This document shows, piece after piece, positions 52,052 through 62,201 of a stretch of 64,000 nucleotides of DNA. The position numbers and the translations under genes were made by a program. Positions within the stretch are counted from its first letter, which is position 1. Each line of letters starts with the position of its first letter. This DNA comes from QGON01 sp963691905 (GTDB lineage: Bacteria > Pseudomonadota > Gammaproteobacteria > Chromatiales > Chromatiaceae): the NCBI GenBank assembly GCA_963691905.1, contig OY829894.1:1-64000 (forward strand), written 5' to 3'. The notes below the pieces were generated by a model. It saw only the letters and a list, made by a program, of their open reading frames with translations. It ran no database searches and was not told where the DNA came from.

Positions 52052-53561
52052 CAGCGGCGTGATGAATAGCAGAACTGCAGTTTCCCCCGCAATTTTGTTG
52101 ATTGCAGGGTTGTTGCTGGCTTTTCCTCTCTATTATCCAACGCTCGACAGCTTTTTTAATATCTGGACAGCATCTGACTCAGATCAGTCCCATGGTTTTC
52201 TTTTATTTGCCGTTTGTCTCTACATCTTCTACGAGGAGTGGAAGGCCAGAAAGGATCATCTCTCCGTCAAACCAAGATATCTCGGCCTGGTCGGGATAGT
52301 TGTTTTGTCCCTGTTTTGGATGATGTCTGGTTTGGTCTATGTGGAATCATTGCAACAAGCGCTATTTATCGCCATCTTGGCAATGATCATCTTCAGTTTT
52401 CTGGGCCTCAAGGATGGGGTGCCTTTCTATTTCCCGGTGCTTCTGCTGTTGAGTGTTGTGCCTGTTTGGAAAGTGCTGTCGCCCTATCTGCAAACAGGAA
52501 CAGCCGTTACAGTCGGATACATGCTTCAGGCTTCGGGGGTAACGTCAGTCAGGGAAGGATATCTGCTGATCATACCGGATGGCACCTTTGAGGTGGCTGA
52601 ATTTTGTAGTGGACTAAGGTATCAAATTGTTGGCATTACGATTTCCTTGCTGTATGCAAGGCAGTCGGGGTTCTACCTGAAAGAGACTATCGTATATGTC
52701 GCGTTTGCCTCTCTGCTGGCGTTTGTTGCCAATCTGATGCGCGTATATTCTGTTGTTGTGATAGGGCACCTTAGCAACATGGAGAGCGAGATCGTACACG
52801 ACCATAATATGCTGGGTTGGACGATTTTTGGTGTTTTCATCCTCATCTATCTGTGGGGTTCGCAACGTTATCTACCGATACGTCCAGCCATAGAACAAAC
52901 GGGAGGCGATGGAATAGAGTTGGCAGATGGGACCAAGCGCAGAAACCTGAGATTCACAGCCCTGGTATTTTTTGCGACATTGACTGGTCCGGCGCTGGCC
53001 TTTTTCTACATGTCAGGTGGGGCGGAAACAGACAGCTCCAGGGTTGAATTGCCAGGCAATATAGCGGACTGGAAGTTGGTTGAAAACAGGCTGACTTCAT
53101 GGAAACCTGAATGGTTGCAAGGGAATTCTGTTGTTGAAGGTAGATACAGCAATGGAACACATAGAGTCGATGTGTTTTTGTCCCGTTTCAGCTCACAAGA
53201 ACAGGGTAGAGAGGCGATTAGTGTCCTGAATGAAGTATATGAATCTGGCGTATGGTCGAGAATCTATCGGCGTGTTATCGATCTCGGTCAGGTAAATGGT
53301 CGAAGCTTAATTGTTGAAGAGACTAGACTGAAAGCCGCTGGGTCAGATAGAGGACGAATTGTCTGGCGTTGGTACAATGCTGCGGGTAAGAGGGAACAAA
53401 AAAATATCAAAGCCAAGTTGCTGAATCTACTGGGTACTTTAAAAGGAAATCCTGAGATAGATGTTAATATGGTGAGTTATGATCTCGGTGCCGATGAAGA
53501 TAAAACCAGGATTACGATGGCCAGGTTTCTACCAGGATATCTGGCTGCGGTGGAGAAATAG
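52038..53561 (+). CDS. xrtA: Exosortase A fused to EpsI domain
   Basis: The 507-residue protein has about eight membrane helices forming the exosortase domain, with the catalytic Cys190 in AEFCSGLRY, the Arg in NLMRVYSVVVIGH and the His in HDHNMLGW. A C-terminal periplasmic EpsI (DUF3485) domain covers about 320-500 (LPGNIADWKLVE, WRWYNAAGK). Exosortase cuts PEP-CTERM proteins at the membrane for surface display. It overlaps prsR by 14 bp. A later start (ATG 52062) is possible. Confidence 0.93.
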   Translation: MVSNSSGVMNSRTAVSPAILLIAGLLLAFPLYYPTLDSFFNIWTASDSDQSHGFLLFAVCLYIFYEEWKARKDHLSVKPRYLGLVGIVVLSLFWMMSGLVYVESLQQALFIAILAMIIFSFLGLKDGVPFYFPVLLLLSVVPVWKVLSPYLQTGTAVTVGYMLQASGVTSVREGYLLIIPDGTFEVAEFCSGLRYQIVGITISLLYARQSGFYLKETIVYVAFASLLAFVANLMRVYSVVVIGHLSNMESEIVHDHNMLGWTIFGVFILIYLWGSQRYLPIRPAIEQTGGDGIELADGTKRRNLRFTALVFFATLTGPALAFFYMSGGAETDSSRVELPGNIADWKLVENRLTSWKPEWLQGNSVVEGRYSNGTHRVDVFLSRFSSQEQGREAISVLNEVYESGVWSRIYRRVIDLGQVNGRSLIVEETRLKAAGSDRGRIVWRWYNAAGKREQKNIKAKLLNLLGTLKGNPEIDVNMVSYDLGADEDKTRITMARFLPGYLAAVEK

Positions 53562-53658
53562 GGTGTTTCAAACAGGGTTGCCTTGAGGCATGCCTGAGCT
53601 TACAACTATCCAGAACTGCAATACGAACACGATTGATTTGTAAAATACTGGGCATGGA

Positions 53659-56469
53659 ATGAAAGAGATGCATATTTATAAAAAGCGATTTCTCAAGGCG
53701 ACGTTGATGGCGTCTGCTGCAGTGGCGATAGTATTGAGTGGTTGTAGCGGAAAGGACGATGAACTTGCCTATCTGGAGAGCGCGCGGTCTCATACGGAAG
53801 GGAAGCAGTACCAAAAGGCTGTTATTGAGTTGAAAAATGCTCTACAGATCAATCCAGACAATGGTGATGCAAGACTGCAGTTGGCAAGAGTTTATCTAAA
53901 GGTCAGGGATGGTGCGTCGGCAGAGAAAGAGTTGATTCGGGCAAAACAACTGGGCATACAGGAGAAAGACCTCTACCTGATAAAGGGAGAGGCTTTGCTA
54001 CAGCAGCGGCTCTACGATCGGATCCTCGATGAAATAAAAGAAGAGGGGATACAGGCTGCGGATCTGAGTGAAGTACAGATCTTGCGTGCCCAAGCGTTTG
54101 CCGGGAATAACAAGAAAGAGAAGGCATTGGACTTGTACCATGCTGTTCTTGCACGAGAGGGCACCAATGCGAAGGCTTATTCAGGGATAGGGCGAATCTA
54201 CCTTGTTGAAAAGGATTATGAAAAAGCTATAGAAGCAAGCGACGAAGCACTTCAAGATGAAAAGAACAATGTCGATGCATGGACCATCAAAGGATTAGCG
54301 TATTTCAAGCTGCAAAAATTCCCTCTTGCGGAAGAGAGCTTTGAAAGTGCACTGGCTGGACTTGAACAGGAAATATTTTCTCAGCGTAAGTTTGTTCTGC
54401 GTATTTCTTTGATTCAGACGTTGCTGGCACAGAAGAAGATTGATAAAGCTTCTGCAAATATCGAAATTATCAGGAAAATCATACCTGAAAATCCATTTGT
54501 CTCCTATTTGTCAGCATTACGCTATTTTATGGCGGGAACATATGACCTGGCTGAAATTGATCTGCATCACGTAATCAAAGTAATGCCGGGCCATGTGCCT
54601 ACTCATCTGCTCCTGGGTTCAGTGCATTTTGCCAGGCGAAACTATGAACAGGCGAATGATTTCCTTACAAGGTATGTCAATGAAGTGCCGACACATATTC
54701 AGGCGAGGAAGCTATTAGGTGAAACACGCTTACGCCTGAACAGACCCGGTGACGCAGTAGAAATTCTAGCTCCCATTGTAAATGATGATACCAAAGATGT
54801 GGAACTTTTGACTATGATCGGCAATGCTGCGAGTCAATCGGGGCAGGATTCATTAGGTACCCATTACTTGAGAAAAGCTGCTTCAGTCAGGCCTGAAAGT
54901 ACTGGCATCAGAGAAGAACTTGCAAAAGCCTATTTAAGGAAAGGTGCGATTGATCAGGCCATTGAAGAGCTGGAAGCGCTTTCTGACACTAATTCGTCTG
55001 ATAGTAATCGCCTTCTTCTTATCTACGCTTATTTGAGAAAACAGGAGTTTTCACAGGCAGTAAAACTGACAGATGAACTGCTGTCAGCTAATCCTGAAAG
55101 CCCGATGCTGATGACGCTAAAAGGCGGAATTCAGACTATGAGTGGAGAGAGGGCCAATGCACGTACGCTGTTTAGAAATGCCTTGAAGAGCAAGAAAGAC
55201 TATCTGCCTGCACTGTTTGCGCTAGCCAAACTTGATTTGGAGGATGGAAAGTTAACTGAATCCGACGACAGGTTGAATCAGATTCTTGCATTGGATCCCA
55301 ATAACGTGAATGCGATGCTTGGACTTTCACAGATTTCCGAGCGCAGACAGGATAGGAAGCAAGCACTCTCCTGGATTGAGCAGGCGAGGAAGGCAAATGC
55401 TTCAGCCTTGGTCCCAAGGTTTGTTTTGGCCAGATATTACCTGAAAACGGGTAAAACCGATGAAGCATTGGAGGTGTTGAAGGAGGTTGAGGCGATAAAG
55501 CCTAGCGACGTGACTTTTCTTCTATTGATGGGTAATGCTGAGTTGCAGATAGGACGTTTCACTAAGGCGATTGATTATTTTGAAAGATATGTTCGTCAAC
55601 AACCTCAGTCGATTGCAGGCTTCATAGCACTTGCCACCGCAGAGTCAAAACAAGGCCGTTTTTCCAGTGCAAAACGCACTCTGAAAAAAGCGCTGGAAAT
55701 CAACCCAAACCATTTGCGTGCAACAATTCTGTTTATCTCTATTGAAACAAAAGAGAAGAATTATCCTGAGGCCGAACGACTGGCGATGATAGTCAAAGAG
55801 AATAAAAAAACGGAGCAGTGGGGTTACGTTCTCTTGAGTGATATCTATGTTCAATCGAGAAATTACGCAAAAGCTCAGGTGCTATTGAGTGAGGGACTGG
55901 CAAAGTATCAATCGTTCACGCTGTCGGACAAGCTTTCCAGGGCATACTATCTTGATGGCAAAAAAGATAAGTCAGTGGAAGTTATGGTGGAATGGGTGAA
56001 GAATAATCCTGACGACCTGAAGGGGACTTTGGCACTTGCATCCACCTACCAGAAAATGGACAGACTTGATGAGGCGGTTAAACTTTACCAAGGTGTTCTT
56101 GATAACAATTCGGGGAATGTAATTGCACTAAATAACATGGCGCTGATACTTTTTGAAAACAACCAGGAACTGGCGATTTCATACGCAGAGAGGGCGTATA
56201 AAAATGCGCGCACGAGTACTGCAATTGCTGATACTTATGGTTGGATGCTGGTTCAAAGCGGTGATATAGAGAAAGGTTCTGAGATTTTGAGCAGAGTGGC
56301 AGTATCATCGGATGATCCCAATGTCTTGTATCACTATGCAGTAACTCTGCATAGAAAGGGGCTGAAAGAGCAGGCGAAAAGGGCGCTTGCCCGTGCCTTT
56401 GAGAGTGACAGGGAGTTTGAGGACATGGAAGGGGTAATGACTCTCAGAAAAGAATTGAATAAACGGTAG
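53659..56469 (+). CDS. prsT: XrtA/PEP-CTERM system TPR lipoprotein PrsT
   Basis: The 936-residue lipoprotein has a signal peptide with lipobox VLSGC (Cys about 30) and is then almost entirely TPR repeats (YQKAVIELKNALQINPDNGDA is a clear first unit). Length and position after xrtA match PrsT. The TPR superhelix probably scaffolds exopolysaccharide or protein transit through the periplasm. AT content is higher here than in the neighbouring biosynthetic genes. Confidence 0.9.
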   Translation: MKEMHIYKKRFLKATLMASAAVAIVLSGCSGKDDELAYLESARSHTEGKQYQKAVIELKNALQINPDNGDARLQLARVYLKVRDGASAEKELIRAKQLGIQEKDLYLIKGEALLQQRLYDRILDEIKEEGIQAADLSEVQILRAQAFAGNNKKEKALDLYHAVLAREGTNAKAYSGIGRIYLVEKDYEKAIEASDEALQDEKNNVDAWTIKGLAYFKLQKFPLAEESFESALAGLEQEIFSQRKFVLRISLIQTLLAQKKIDKASANIEIIRKIIPENPFVSYLSALRYFMAGTYDLAEIDLHHVIKVMPGHVPTHLLLGSVHFARRNYEQANDFLTRYVNEVPTHIQARKLLGETRLRLNRPGDAVEILAPIVNDDTKDVELLTMIGNAASQSGQDSLGTHYLRKAASVRPESTGIREELAKAYLRKGAIDQAIEELEALSDTNSSDSNRLLLIYAYLRKQEFSQAVKLTDELLSANPESPMLMTLKGGIQTMSGERANARTLFRNALKSKKDYLPALFALAKLDLEDGKLTESDDRLNQILALDPNNVNAMLGLSQISERRQDRKQALSWIEQARKANASALVPRFVLARYYLKTGKTDEALEVLKEVEAIKPSDVTFLLLMGNAELQIGRFTKAIDYFERYVRQQPQSIAGFIALATAESKQGRFSSAKRTLKKALEINPNHLRATILFISIETKEKNYPEAERLAMIVKENKKTEQWGYVLLSDIYVQSRNYAKAQVLLSEGLAKYQSFTLSDKLSRAYYLDGKKDKSVEVMVEWVKNNPDDLKGTLALASTYQKMDRLDEAVKLYQGVLDNNSGNVIALNNMALILFENNQELAISYAERAYKNARTSTAIADTYGWMLVQSGDIEKGSEILSRVAVSSDDPNVLYHYAVTLHRKGLKEQAKRALARAFESDREFEDMEGVMTLRKELNKR

Positions 56470-56506
56470 TATGATTGCACGCGCATTGAATAATCTGGAG
56501 ATAGAG

Positions 56507-57157
56507 ATGCAAGTATATTTTTCATCATTTTCCCGCAAGACATGGTTTTTTGCTCTGATGTTCCTGGTTACTGTGGGAGCGGGTTGTTCAAGCCCATCAA
56601 TGAAGATGAAGTCCATCGAAGTTGCTGACTCCGTTGTGAAAACAGACGCGACCCCGGTCTACCTGATTGGACCAGGTGATGCGCTCAGTGTCTTTGTATG
56701 GGGTAATCCTGAACTGTCTGCAGATGTGATTGTTCGACCTGATGGCTATATCTCAACGCCTCTTGTGGAGGATGTTCAGGCATCGGGAAAAGCTCCGACA
56801 GACTTGGCCCGTGAAATGGAAGAGGAGTTATCCAAGCTCATAAAAAATCCTAAAGTCACTGTCAGTCTTACAACAACTGTTGGACAGTACTCAGAACAGA
56901 TAAGAGTTGTTGGACAGGCTTCCACACCTCGTGCACTCCCTTATCGGGAGAATATGACTTTGCTGGATGTAATTATTGCGGTAGGTGGCCTGACAGAATT
57001 TGCTGCTGGCAATAAATCGATTATCGTTCGCAATGTCGATGGAAAAACAGAGCAGTACCGGGTTCGCCTCGATGACCTGATCAGAGATGGCGACATCTCT
57101 GCAAATGTTAAGGTTGTTCCAGGTGATGTTTTGATTATTCCTGAAACCTGGTTCTAA
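56507..57157 (+). CDS. XrtA-associated polysaccharide export lipoprotein (Wza-like)
   Basis: The 216-residue protein has a signal peptide with lipobox-like VGAGC, a Poly_export domain (YLIGPGDALSVFVWGNPELS, VRPDGYISTPLVEDV) and one SLBB domain (about 120-210; VVGQASTPRALPYRENMTLLDVI). GGAGATAGAG sets ATG 56507. It would form the outer-membrane exit for exopolysaccharide. Short class compared with Wza. Confidence 0.9.
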   Translation: MQVYFSSFSRKTWFFALMFLVTVGAGCSSPSMKMKSIEVADSVVKTDATPVYLIGPGDALSVFVWGNPELSADVIVRPDGYISTPLVEDVQASGKAPTDLAREMEEELSKLIKNPKVTVSLTTTVGQYSEQIRVVGQASTPRALPYRENMTLLDVIIAVGGLTEFAAGNKSIIVRNVDGKTEQYRVRLDDLIRDGDISANVKVVPGDVLIIPETWF

Positions 57158-57269
57158 CATGTTCCACTTCGTGGTTTTGTGGCATGTCAGTCGAAGCCCA
57201 CTGGTTAGGTATAACATTTTCAGCGTTTATAATGATCGGCTGGATGATACAGAATGACTGAGGTACGTA

Positions 57270-58244
57270 ATGGTAAGTAGTATCGAAAAAGCGATAGATC
57301 GGCTGAACAAGGAGCGGACTCACGATCAGAGTGGCGGGGCGGAGCAGATTGCCCCTGCAGATGAGGCGTTGGTTGAGTCTGTTAACGTCGATGCTGAATC
57401 TAAACCAATAACAGGAGTGGAAGCTGAGGACGACAAGGGTGCAGTGGCTGTCAATCAGGATGTGTCCACCGCTGCTCCGATGGATTCTGATGCTATTGTT
57501 GAGCCAGCTGAATTTCCTGGAAAAGAGATCTGTGAAATTGATTTTGAAACCTTGGGTAAGGCAGGTTATTTGGTGCCTAATAGCGATCAACAGAGGCTGT
57601 CTGAGGAATATCGCATAATCAAGCGACCCCTGTTGATGAATGCTTTTGGTAAGGGCGCTGCGCCAGTTGAGCGCGGTAACTTGGTTCTGGTTACAAGTTC
57701 TTTTCCTGGCGAAGGTAAAACCTACACGGCGATTAATCTTGGCGTCAGTATTGCCACTGAACTTGACTCCACTATCCTGCTCGTCGATGGTGATGTCCTA
57801 AAGTCATCTCTTAGCAAGTTACTGGGAATGGAAGATAAACCGGGATTGATAGACGTCTTGGAAGACCCAACTATGGATCTTGGTGACGTGATTCAGAGTA
57901 CACAAGTACCAAAGCTGAAAATCCTCCCTGCCGGAAGACGACATCAGAACTCTACTGAGCTGCTAGCCAGCGAAAGTATGGAGAAGATTTTGACAGAATT
58001 GGCTGAAAGGTACCCTGATCGTATCGTTCTATTTGATGCGCCTCCTATGCTGGCGACAACTGAAGCTGGTGTTCTCACTTATCGAATGGGACAGATAGTG
58101 ATGGTTGTCGAAGCGGGCAAGACGCCAGTTGATGCTGTTAACGAATCGATTGCACAGCTTGATCCAAACAAAGTGATTGGTCTTGTTTTGAACAAAAGCA
58201 GAGTGAAGTCCGGCCATAAATATTATGGTAGTTACTATGGATAA
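57270..58244 (+). CDS. XrtA-associated tyrosine autokinase (BY-kinase)
   Basis: The 324-residue cytoplasmic kinase has an acidic, low-complexity N terminus (about 1-95), Walker A SSFPGEGKTYTA (about residue 148), Walker A' LLVDGDVL, Walker B IVLFDAPP and a Tyr cluster at the end (KYYGSYYG) that is the expected autophosphorylation site. BY-kinases need an activating membrane partner with a chain-length domain. No such gene is next to it here. Confidence 0.9.
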   Translation: MVSSIEKAIDRLNKERTHDQSGGAEQIAPADEALVESVNVDAESKPITGVEAEDDKGAVAVNQDVSTAAPMDSDAIVEPAEFPGKEICEIDFETLGKAGYLVPNSDQQRLSEEYRIIKRPLLMNAFGKGAAPVERGNLVLVTSSFPGEGKTYTAINLGVSIATELDSTILLVDGDVLKSSLSKLLGMEDKPGLIDVLEDPTMDLGDVIQSTQVPKLKILPAGRRHQNSTELLASESMEKILTELAERYPDRIVLFDAPPMLATTEAGVLTYRMGQIVMVVEAGKTPVDAVNESIAQLDPNKVIGLVLNKSRVKSGHKYYGSYYG

Positions 58245-59679
58245 GTCTGTTTTCTTGAAAGAAATAATCTATGGCAGAGGGAAAGCGACTATTAATCGGA
58301 TATTCGTTTTTTCTTTGTTTTGTCTAATATATTCAAATGCCTTGGCTGTATCTTGGCATATTGAGCCTGTTGCCACACTAAAGGGCTCATATACGGATAA
58401 TGTAACGCTTGAGAGTAATGATCTGGCGGAAAACGACTTTATTACGGAAATATTGCCGGGAATTCATATTTTAGCCGATGGAAACAGATTGGATCTTGAT
58501 CTCGACTATCGCCTGCAGCACATCCGATATTATGATCATGGCGAGTCGAATAAGACCCAACATGCATTAGGGTTGAGAGCAGATATTGCGGTTGTTGAGG
58601 ATCTGTTTTTTGTTGAAGCAACTTCAGATTATACGCAAGTACCGGTATTTTCATCCAGTGTCCGCGACCCGGAAAATATTGCGATTACCGATGATGTCAC
58701 GGATATTTTCACGAACTCTATTTCACCCTATCTGATACATCAGTTTGGCAATTTTGCTGCGGGCCGCCTGATGTACACCATGCGGCGTGTCAATTATAAG
58801 GATTCGGCAACCAGCGATGTTGATCACAGGGTTATCAATGCAGGGCTGGGTAGTGGTACGGGATTTACAAAGTTCAGATGGAATTTGACCTATAGTGACA
58901 GGGATGCCGAGCCTGAGATAGGAACGGCCACAAGATTCAAGATTGCAATGGCTGACTTGAGATATCCGTTCTACAAAAGGATGTTTGCCATTGCCAAGTT
59001 GGGCTATGAAAAAAACACCTATAGTTTGTCTGATGCCAGCACCAAGACTGAGGGTGAAGTCTGGGGGCTAGGTTTGGGGTGGGCACCTACAACGAGAACC
59101 AGTATGGAAGCTGTTTTTGGTAAACGGTATTTCGGTAATACTGCAAATGTACTACTCACTCATGAAGGGTCTCTGTTTACTGTTTCTGCTTTGTATGAAG
59201 AGGATTTTACTACGGGGTCATTTGTTGATGCAGGAACCCCGACATTCGATGAGAATGGGAGTCCCATCTATGGAATAGATCGTCCGTCTATTTCAACCGA
59301 AGTTTATCTCAATAAACGAATGTCCGCCGACCTTGTTTATTCTTTAAGTAAATCAGAAATCACGTTTACAGTATTTGATACAAAGCGTGAATATCAAGTG
59401 ACGGGCGCAGTTGACCATGTTTATGGTGGGGATGTTGTCTGGGATTGGACATTAAGTTCCAGAACGACTGCCACATTTGGTGCTTTTTGGCATCAGACTG
59501 CACCATTTGAGGAGGCACCAAGGATCGATGATTTTTATGGTGGTGTGCGACTTGAACGTAGTTTATCTCCGAGTTTGACGGGTGGTGCAGACTACTCCTT
59601 TTTAAAACGTGATACTGAGACTGATGGAGGAAGTTACAGTAGAAACAGGGTAGGTGCTTATATCACGTTAGTGTTTTAA
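58225..59679 (+). CDS. XrtA-associated outer-membrane beta-barrel protein
   Basis: The 484-residue protein has a signal peptide (to about residue 41, ending ALA) and a beta-barrel pattern ending in an aromatic residue (VGAYITLVF). Content and position (WHIEPVATLKGSYTDNVTLE) match the PEP-CTERM-associated outer-membrane family (TIGR03016 type). Its start overlaps the kinase gene by 20 bp; ATG 58237 is the alternative start. Role: likely surface channel or anchor for the exopolysaccharide. Confidence 0.82.
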   Translation: MVVTMDKSVFLKEIIYGRGKATINRIFVFSLFCLIYSNALAVSWHIEPVATLKGSYTDNVTLESNDLAENDFITEILPGIHILADGNRLDLDLDYRLQHIRYYDHGESNKTQHALGLRADIAVVEDLFFVEATSDYTQVPVFSSSVRDPENIAITDDVTDIFTNSISPYLIHQFGNFAAGRLMYTMRRVNYKDSATSDVDHRVINAGLGSGTGFTKFRWNLTYSDRDAEPEIGTATRFKIAMADLRYPFYKRMFAIAKLGYEKNTYSLSDASTKTEGEVWGLGLGWAPTTRTSMEAVFGKRYFGNTANVLLTHEGSLFTVSALYEEDFTTGSFVDAGTPTFDENGSPIYGIDRPSISTEVYLNKRMSADLVYSLSKSEITFTVFDTKREYQVTGAVDHVYGGDVVWDWTLSSRTTATFGAFWHQTAPFEEAPRIDDFYGGVRLERSLSPSLTGGADYSFLKRDTETDGGSYSRNRVGAYITLVF

Positions 59680-59740
59680 CGGGGTTGGAAAATCGCCCAA
59701 CGGAACCTACTGAAAAAGCATGCCTCGCTTTCTCTTGCCC

Positions 59741-59764
59741 AAGTCGGGTTTTCTGACTTTTTGT
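59741..59764 (+). terminator. Likely terminator of the XrtA transcript
   Basis: AAGTCGG / CTGACTT form a 7-bp stem with one G-U pair, directly followed by TTT. It lies about 60 bp past the outer-membrane protein gene. Confidence 0.5.
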
Positions 59765-59882
59765 AGGCCTGACAAGGGTTTCGTTCGTAGGGCTGTTCCC
59801 ATAAAGCAATTCAACAGTATTTGAGACAGGGTACAAAACCGTTGAAACACTATTGCCTCAGCAGAGCAGACGGGAGTTTTTT

Positions 59883-60170
59883 GTGCGTTTTCTAAAACTG
59901 CTTTTTTTTATCTTTGCGATGATGGTGGGTGCAGCATTTACGGTGCTCAATGCAGAGCCGGTACTTTTTAACTACTATTTTGGCAGTCGTGAACTGCCGC
60001 TTTCAGTAATCTTGATAGGCACGCTTGGTTTGGGCATGTTTCTTGGTATCCTGTCAGGCTTGAATACCATGCTGGGCCTGAAGCGAAAAAACTCCATTTT
60101 GCGGAGACGTTCCCGTCTGGTAGATGAGGAGGTAAAAAATCTCCGGTCTCTCCCTCTTAAGGATCAATAG
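59883..60170 (+). CDS. lapA: LapA-domain inner-membrane protein
   Basis: The 95-residue protein has two membrane helices (about 4-24 and 42-66) and a basic cytoplasmic tail, the LapA/DUF1049 layout. GGGAG six bases before GTG 59883 supports that start. LapA works with LapB to balance LPS synthesis through FtsH and LpxC in E. coli. lapB follows after 2 bp. Confidence 0.85.
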   Translation: MRFLKLLFFIFAMMVGAAFTVLNAEPVLFNYYFGSRELPLSVILIGTLGLGMFLGILSGLNTMLGLKRKNSILRRRSRLVDEEVKNLRSLPLKDQ

Positions 60171-60172
60171 GT

Positions 60173-61351
60173 ATGCTTGAGCTTTTGCTCTTGCTGCTAC
60201 CGGTTGCGGCTGCTTCAGGTTGGTTTGCCGCTCGGCGAAGCGAGACTGGCCGGGACAAAACCAGTAGCCAGGAGGTTTCTCCAGCCTATTTCAAAGGATT
60301 GAATTTTCTGCTGAATGAGCAGCCGGACAAGGCTATCGATGTCTTTGTTAAACTCCTGGAAGTGGACAGCGATACGGTAGAAACGCATTTGGCATTGGGC
60401 AATCTGTTTCGCCGTCGGGGAGAGGTGGAACGGGCAATACGTATCCACCAAAACCTGATCGCACGACCCACCCTTACAAGGGAACAGAGAGCCCAGGCTT
60501 TGTTGGAACTTGGACAGGACTATATGCGAGCGGGGCTGTTCGATAGGGCTGAAAATCTCTTCGTAGAATTGACTGAAATAAAGCTTCACAGTGAACAGGC
60601 GCTTTCCAATCTTCTGGTGATTTACCAGCAGGAAAAAGAGTGGGATCGTTGTTTAGAGGTGGCGCAGCAGTTGCAGGCGAGTGATGGCCACTCGCTTCAG
60701 CCTGTAATTGCTCATTTTTACTGTGAGCAAGCCCAACTGCTGATAAAAAAAGGCAATACTGTTTCTGCCATAGCAATGCTGAAGAAGGCTCAGTCGGTAG
60801 ATAGTGGATGCATCAGGTCGACTATTCTGTTGGGGGAGATAGAGAAGTCAAAGGGTGATTGCCGATCGGCCCTCAAAATATACAAAATGGTGGAACTACA
60901 GGATTCCGCCTATCTGACCGAAATTGTGCCTTCTTTGATCGAATGTTATGGAAAGATTGGCGATCGAGCTGCACTGAAGGGTTATTTGCAACAATTATAT
61001 GGCAGACATCGCGATACCTCTGTAATGCTGGCTTTGACAGATATTATTACCGCCGAAGAGGATGTTTCAGCAGCGGTTGATTTTGTCCTGCAGCACCTAA
61101 AAGTGCTTCCGGATCTTAAAGGACTTGACCGGCTGGTTACTCTGAACTTGCAGAATAGTGGCAGCAACCCACGAGAGAGTATGGAAACACTCAACAAGGC
61201 GGTTGCGTTGATGCTGGCCCGCCAATCTTCGTATCAGTGTGAACAGTGCGGATTTTCTGCAAAAACCCTGCATTGGCAGTGTCCCGGCTGCAACAACTGG
61301 AGTAGCATGAAACCGATTCGCGGATTGGGTTGTGGATCCAGAGAAAAATAG
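60173..61351 (+). CDS. lapB: Lipopolysaccharide assembly protein LapB
   Basis: The 392-residue protein has an N-terminal membrane anchor, nine or so TPRs (FLLNEQPDKAIDVFVKLLEV) and a C-terminal rubredoxin-like CXXC pair (CEQCGFSAKTLHWQCPGCNNW), diagnostic of LapB/YciM. It tunes LpxC turnover. The lapA-lapB-pyrF order is as in E. coli. Confidence 0.95.
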   Translation: MLELLLLLLPVAAASGWFAARRSETGRDKTSSQEVSPAYFKGLNFLLNEQPDKAIDVFVKLLEVDSDTVETHLALGNLFRRRGEVERAIRIHQNLIARPTLTREQRAQALLELGQDYMRAGLFDRAENLFVELTEIKLHSEQALSNLLVIYQQEKEWDRCLEVAQQLQASDGHSLQPVIAHFYCEQAQLLIKKGNTVSAIAMLKKAQSVDSGCIRSTILLGEIEKSKGDCRSALKIYKMVELQDSAYLTEIVPSLIECYGKIGDRAALKGYLQQLYGRHRDTSVMLALTDIITAEEDVSAAVDFVLQHLKVLPDLKGLDRLVTLNLQNSGSNPRESMETLNKAVALMLARQSSYQCEQCGFSAKTLHWQCPGCNNWSSMKPIRGLGCGSREK

Positions 61352-61398
61352 GCGGCTGGTAGCTTATTCAACACCAATTTCATGAGGCTGTAGGACAG

Positions 61399-62106
61399 AT
61401 GAGTGACAATACTTCCAGGGTTATCGTTGCTTTGGATTTTCCTGATGAAACCTCTGCACTGGAGCTGGTCGAAAAACTGGATCCTGGTATGTGCAGGCTT
61501 AAGGTGGGCAAAGAGATGTTCACTCGTCTGGGTCCCGCTTTTGTCGAACAACTGAGTGGCAAGGGATTCGATATCTTTCTCGATCTTAAATTCCACGACA
61601 TTCCAAATACTGTTGCGGCTGCTTGTAGTGCAGCAGCAGACCTCGGTGTTTGGATGATGAATGTTCATGCGTCAGGGGGGCGTCGCATGATGGAAGCGGC
61701 GGCGGACAGGTTGGCAGTTCGCTCAGAAAGGCCGCTTTTGGTAGCCGTAACAATTCTGACGAGTCTGTCAAAAGAGGATATTGCTGAAGTTGGCTATCAT
61801 GGTGAACCCGCTGAAAATGTCCTGCGCCTGGCGGATCTCTCCCTCTCATCCGGGATGGATGGGGTTGTCTGCTCCCCCCGGGAAGCATCCGATATCCGAG
61901 GCAGGGTTGGGGACGATTTTCTGCTGGTTACGCCCGGTGTACGGCCGTTAGACGCGGCGGCTGATGATCAACGCCGTGTGATGACGCCTGCGGATGCGAT
62001 CAATGCAGGATCAAGTTATCTTGTTGTTGGACGTCCGATAACGGCCGCGGCTAATCCGTTGCAGGCACTGCATGCGATAAATAACGAAATTTTGTCTGTC
62101 TTGTAA
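61399..62106 (+). CDS. pyrF: Orotidine-5'-phosphate decarboxylase
   Basis: The 235-residue TIM barrel has the catalytic DLKFHDIPNT motif, KVGKEMF and TPGVRP. It makes UMP. AGGACAG precedes the ATG. Normal length for the short bacterial class. Confidence 0.97.
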   Translation: MSDNTSRVIVALDFPDETSALELVEKLDPGMCRLKVGKEMFTRLGPAFVEQLSGKGFDIFLDLKFHDIPNTVAAACSAAADLGVWMMNVHASGGRRMMEAAADRLAVRSERPLLVAVTILTSLSKEDIAEVGYHGEPAENVLRLADLSLSSGMDGVVCSPREASDIRGRVGDDFLLVTPGVRPLDAAADDQRRVMTPADAINAGSSYLVVGRPITAAANPLQALHAINNEILSVL

Positions 62107-62201
62107 GCCGGATCAATTATTAACCAGGCTTCGCAAGAAACCCATTTGGAAACATGCAGCTACCGAAATGCATTGTTATGAAGAGTGACAAGGGAATGAA
62201 G

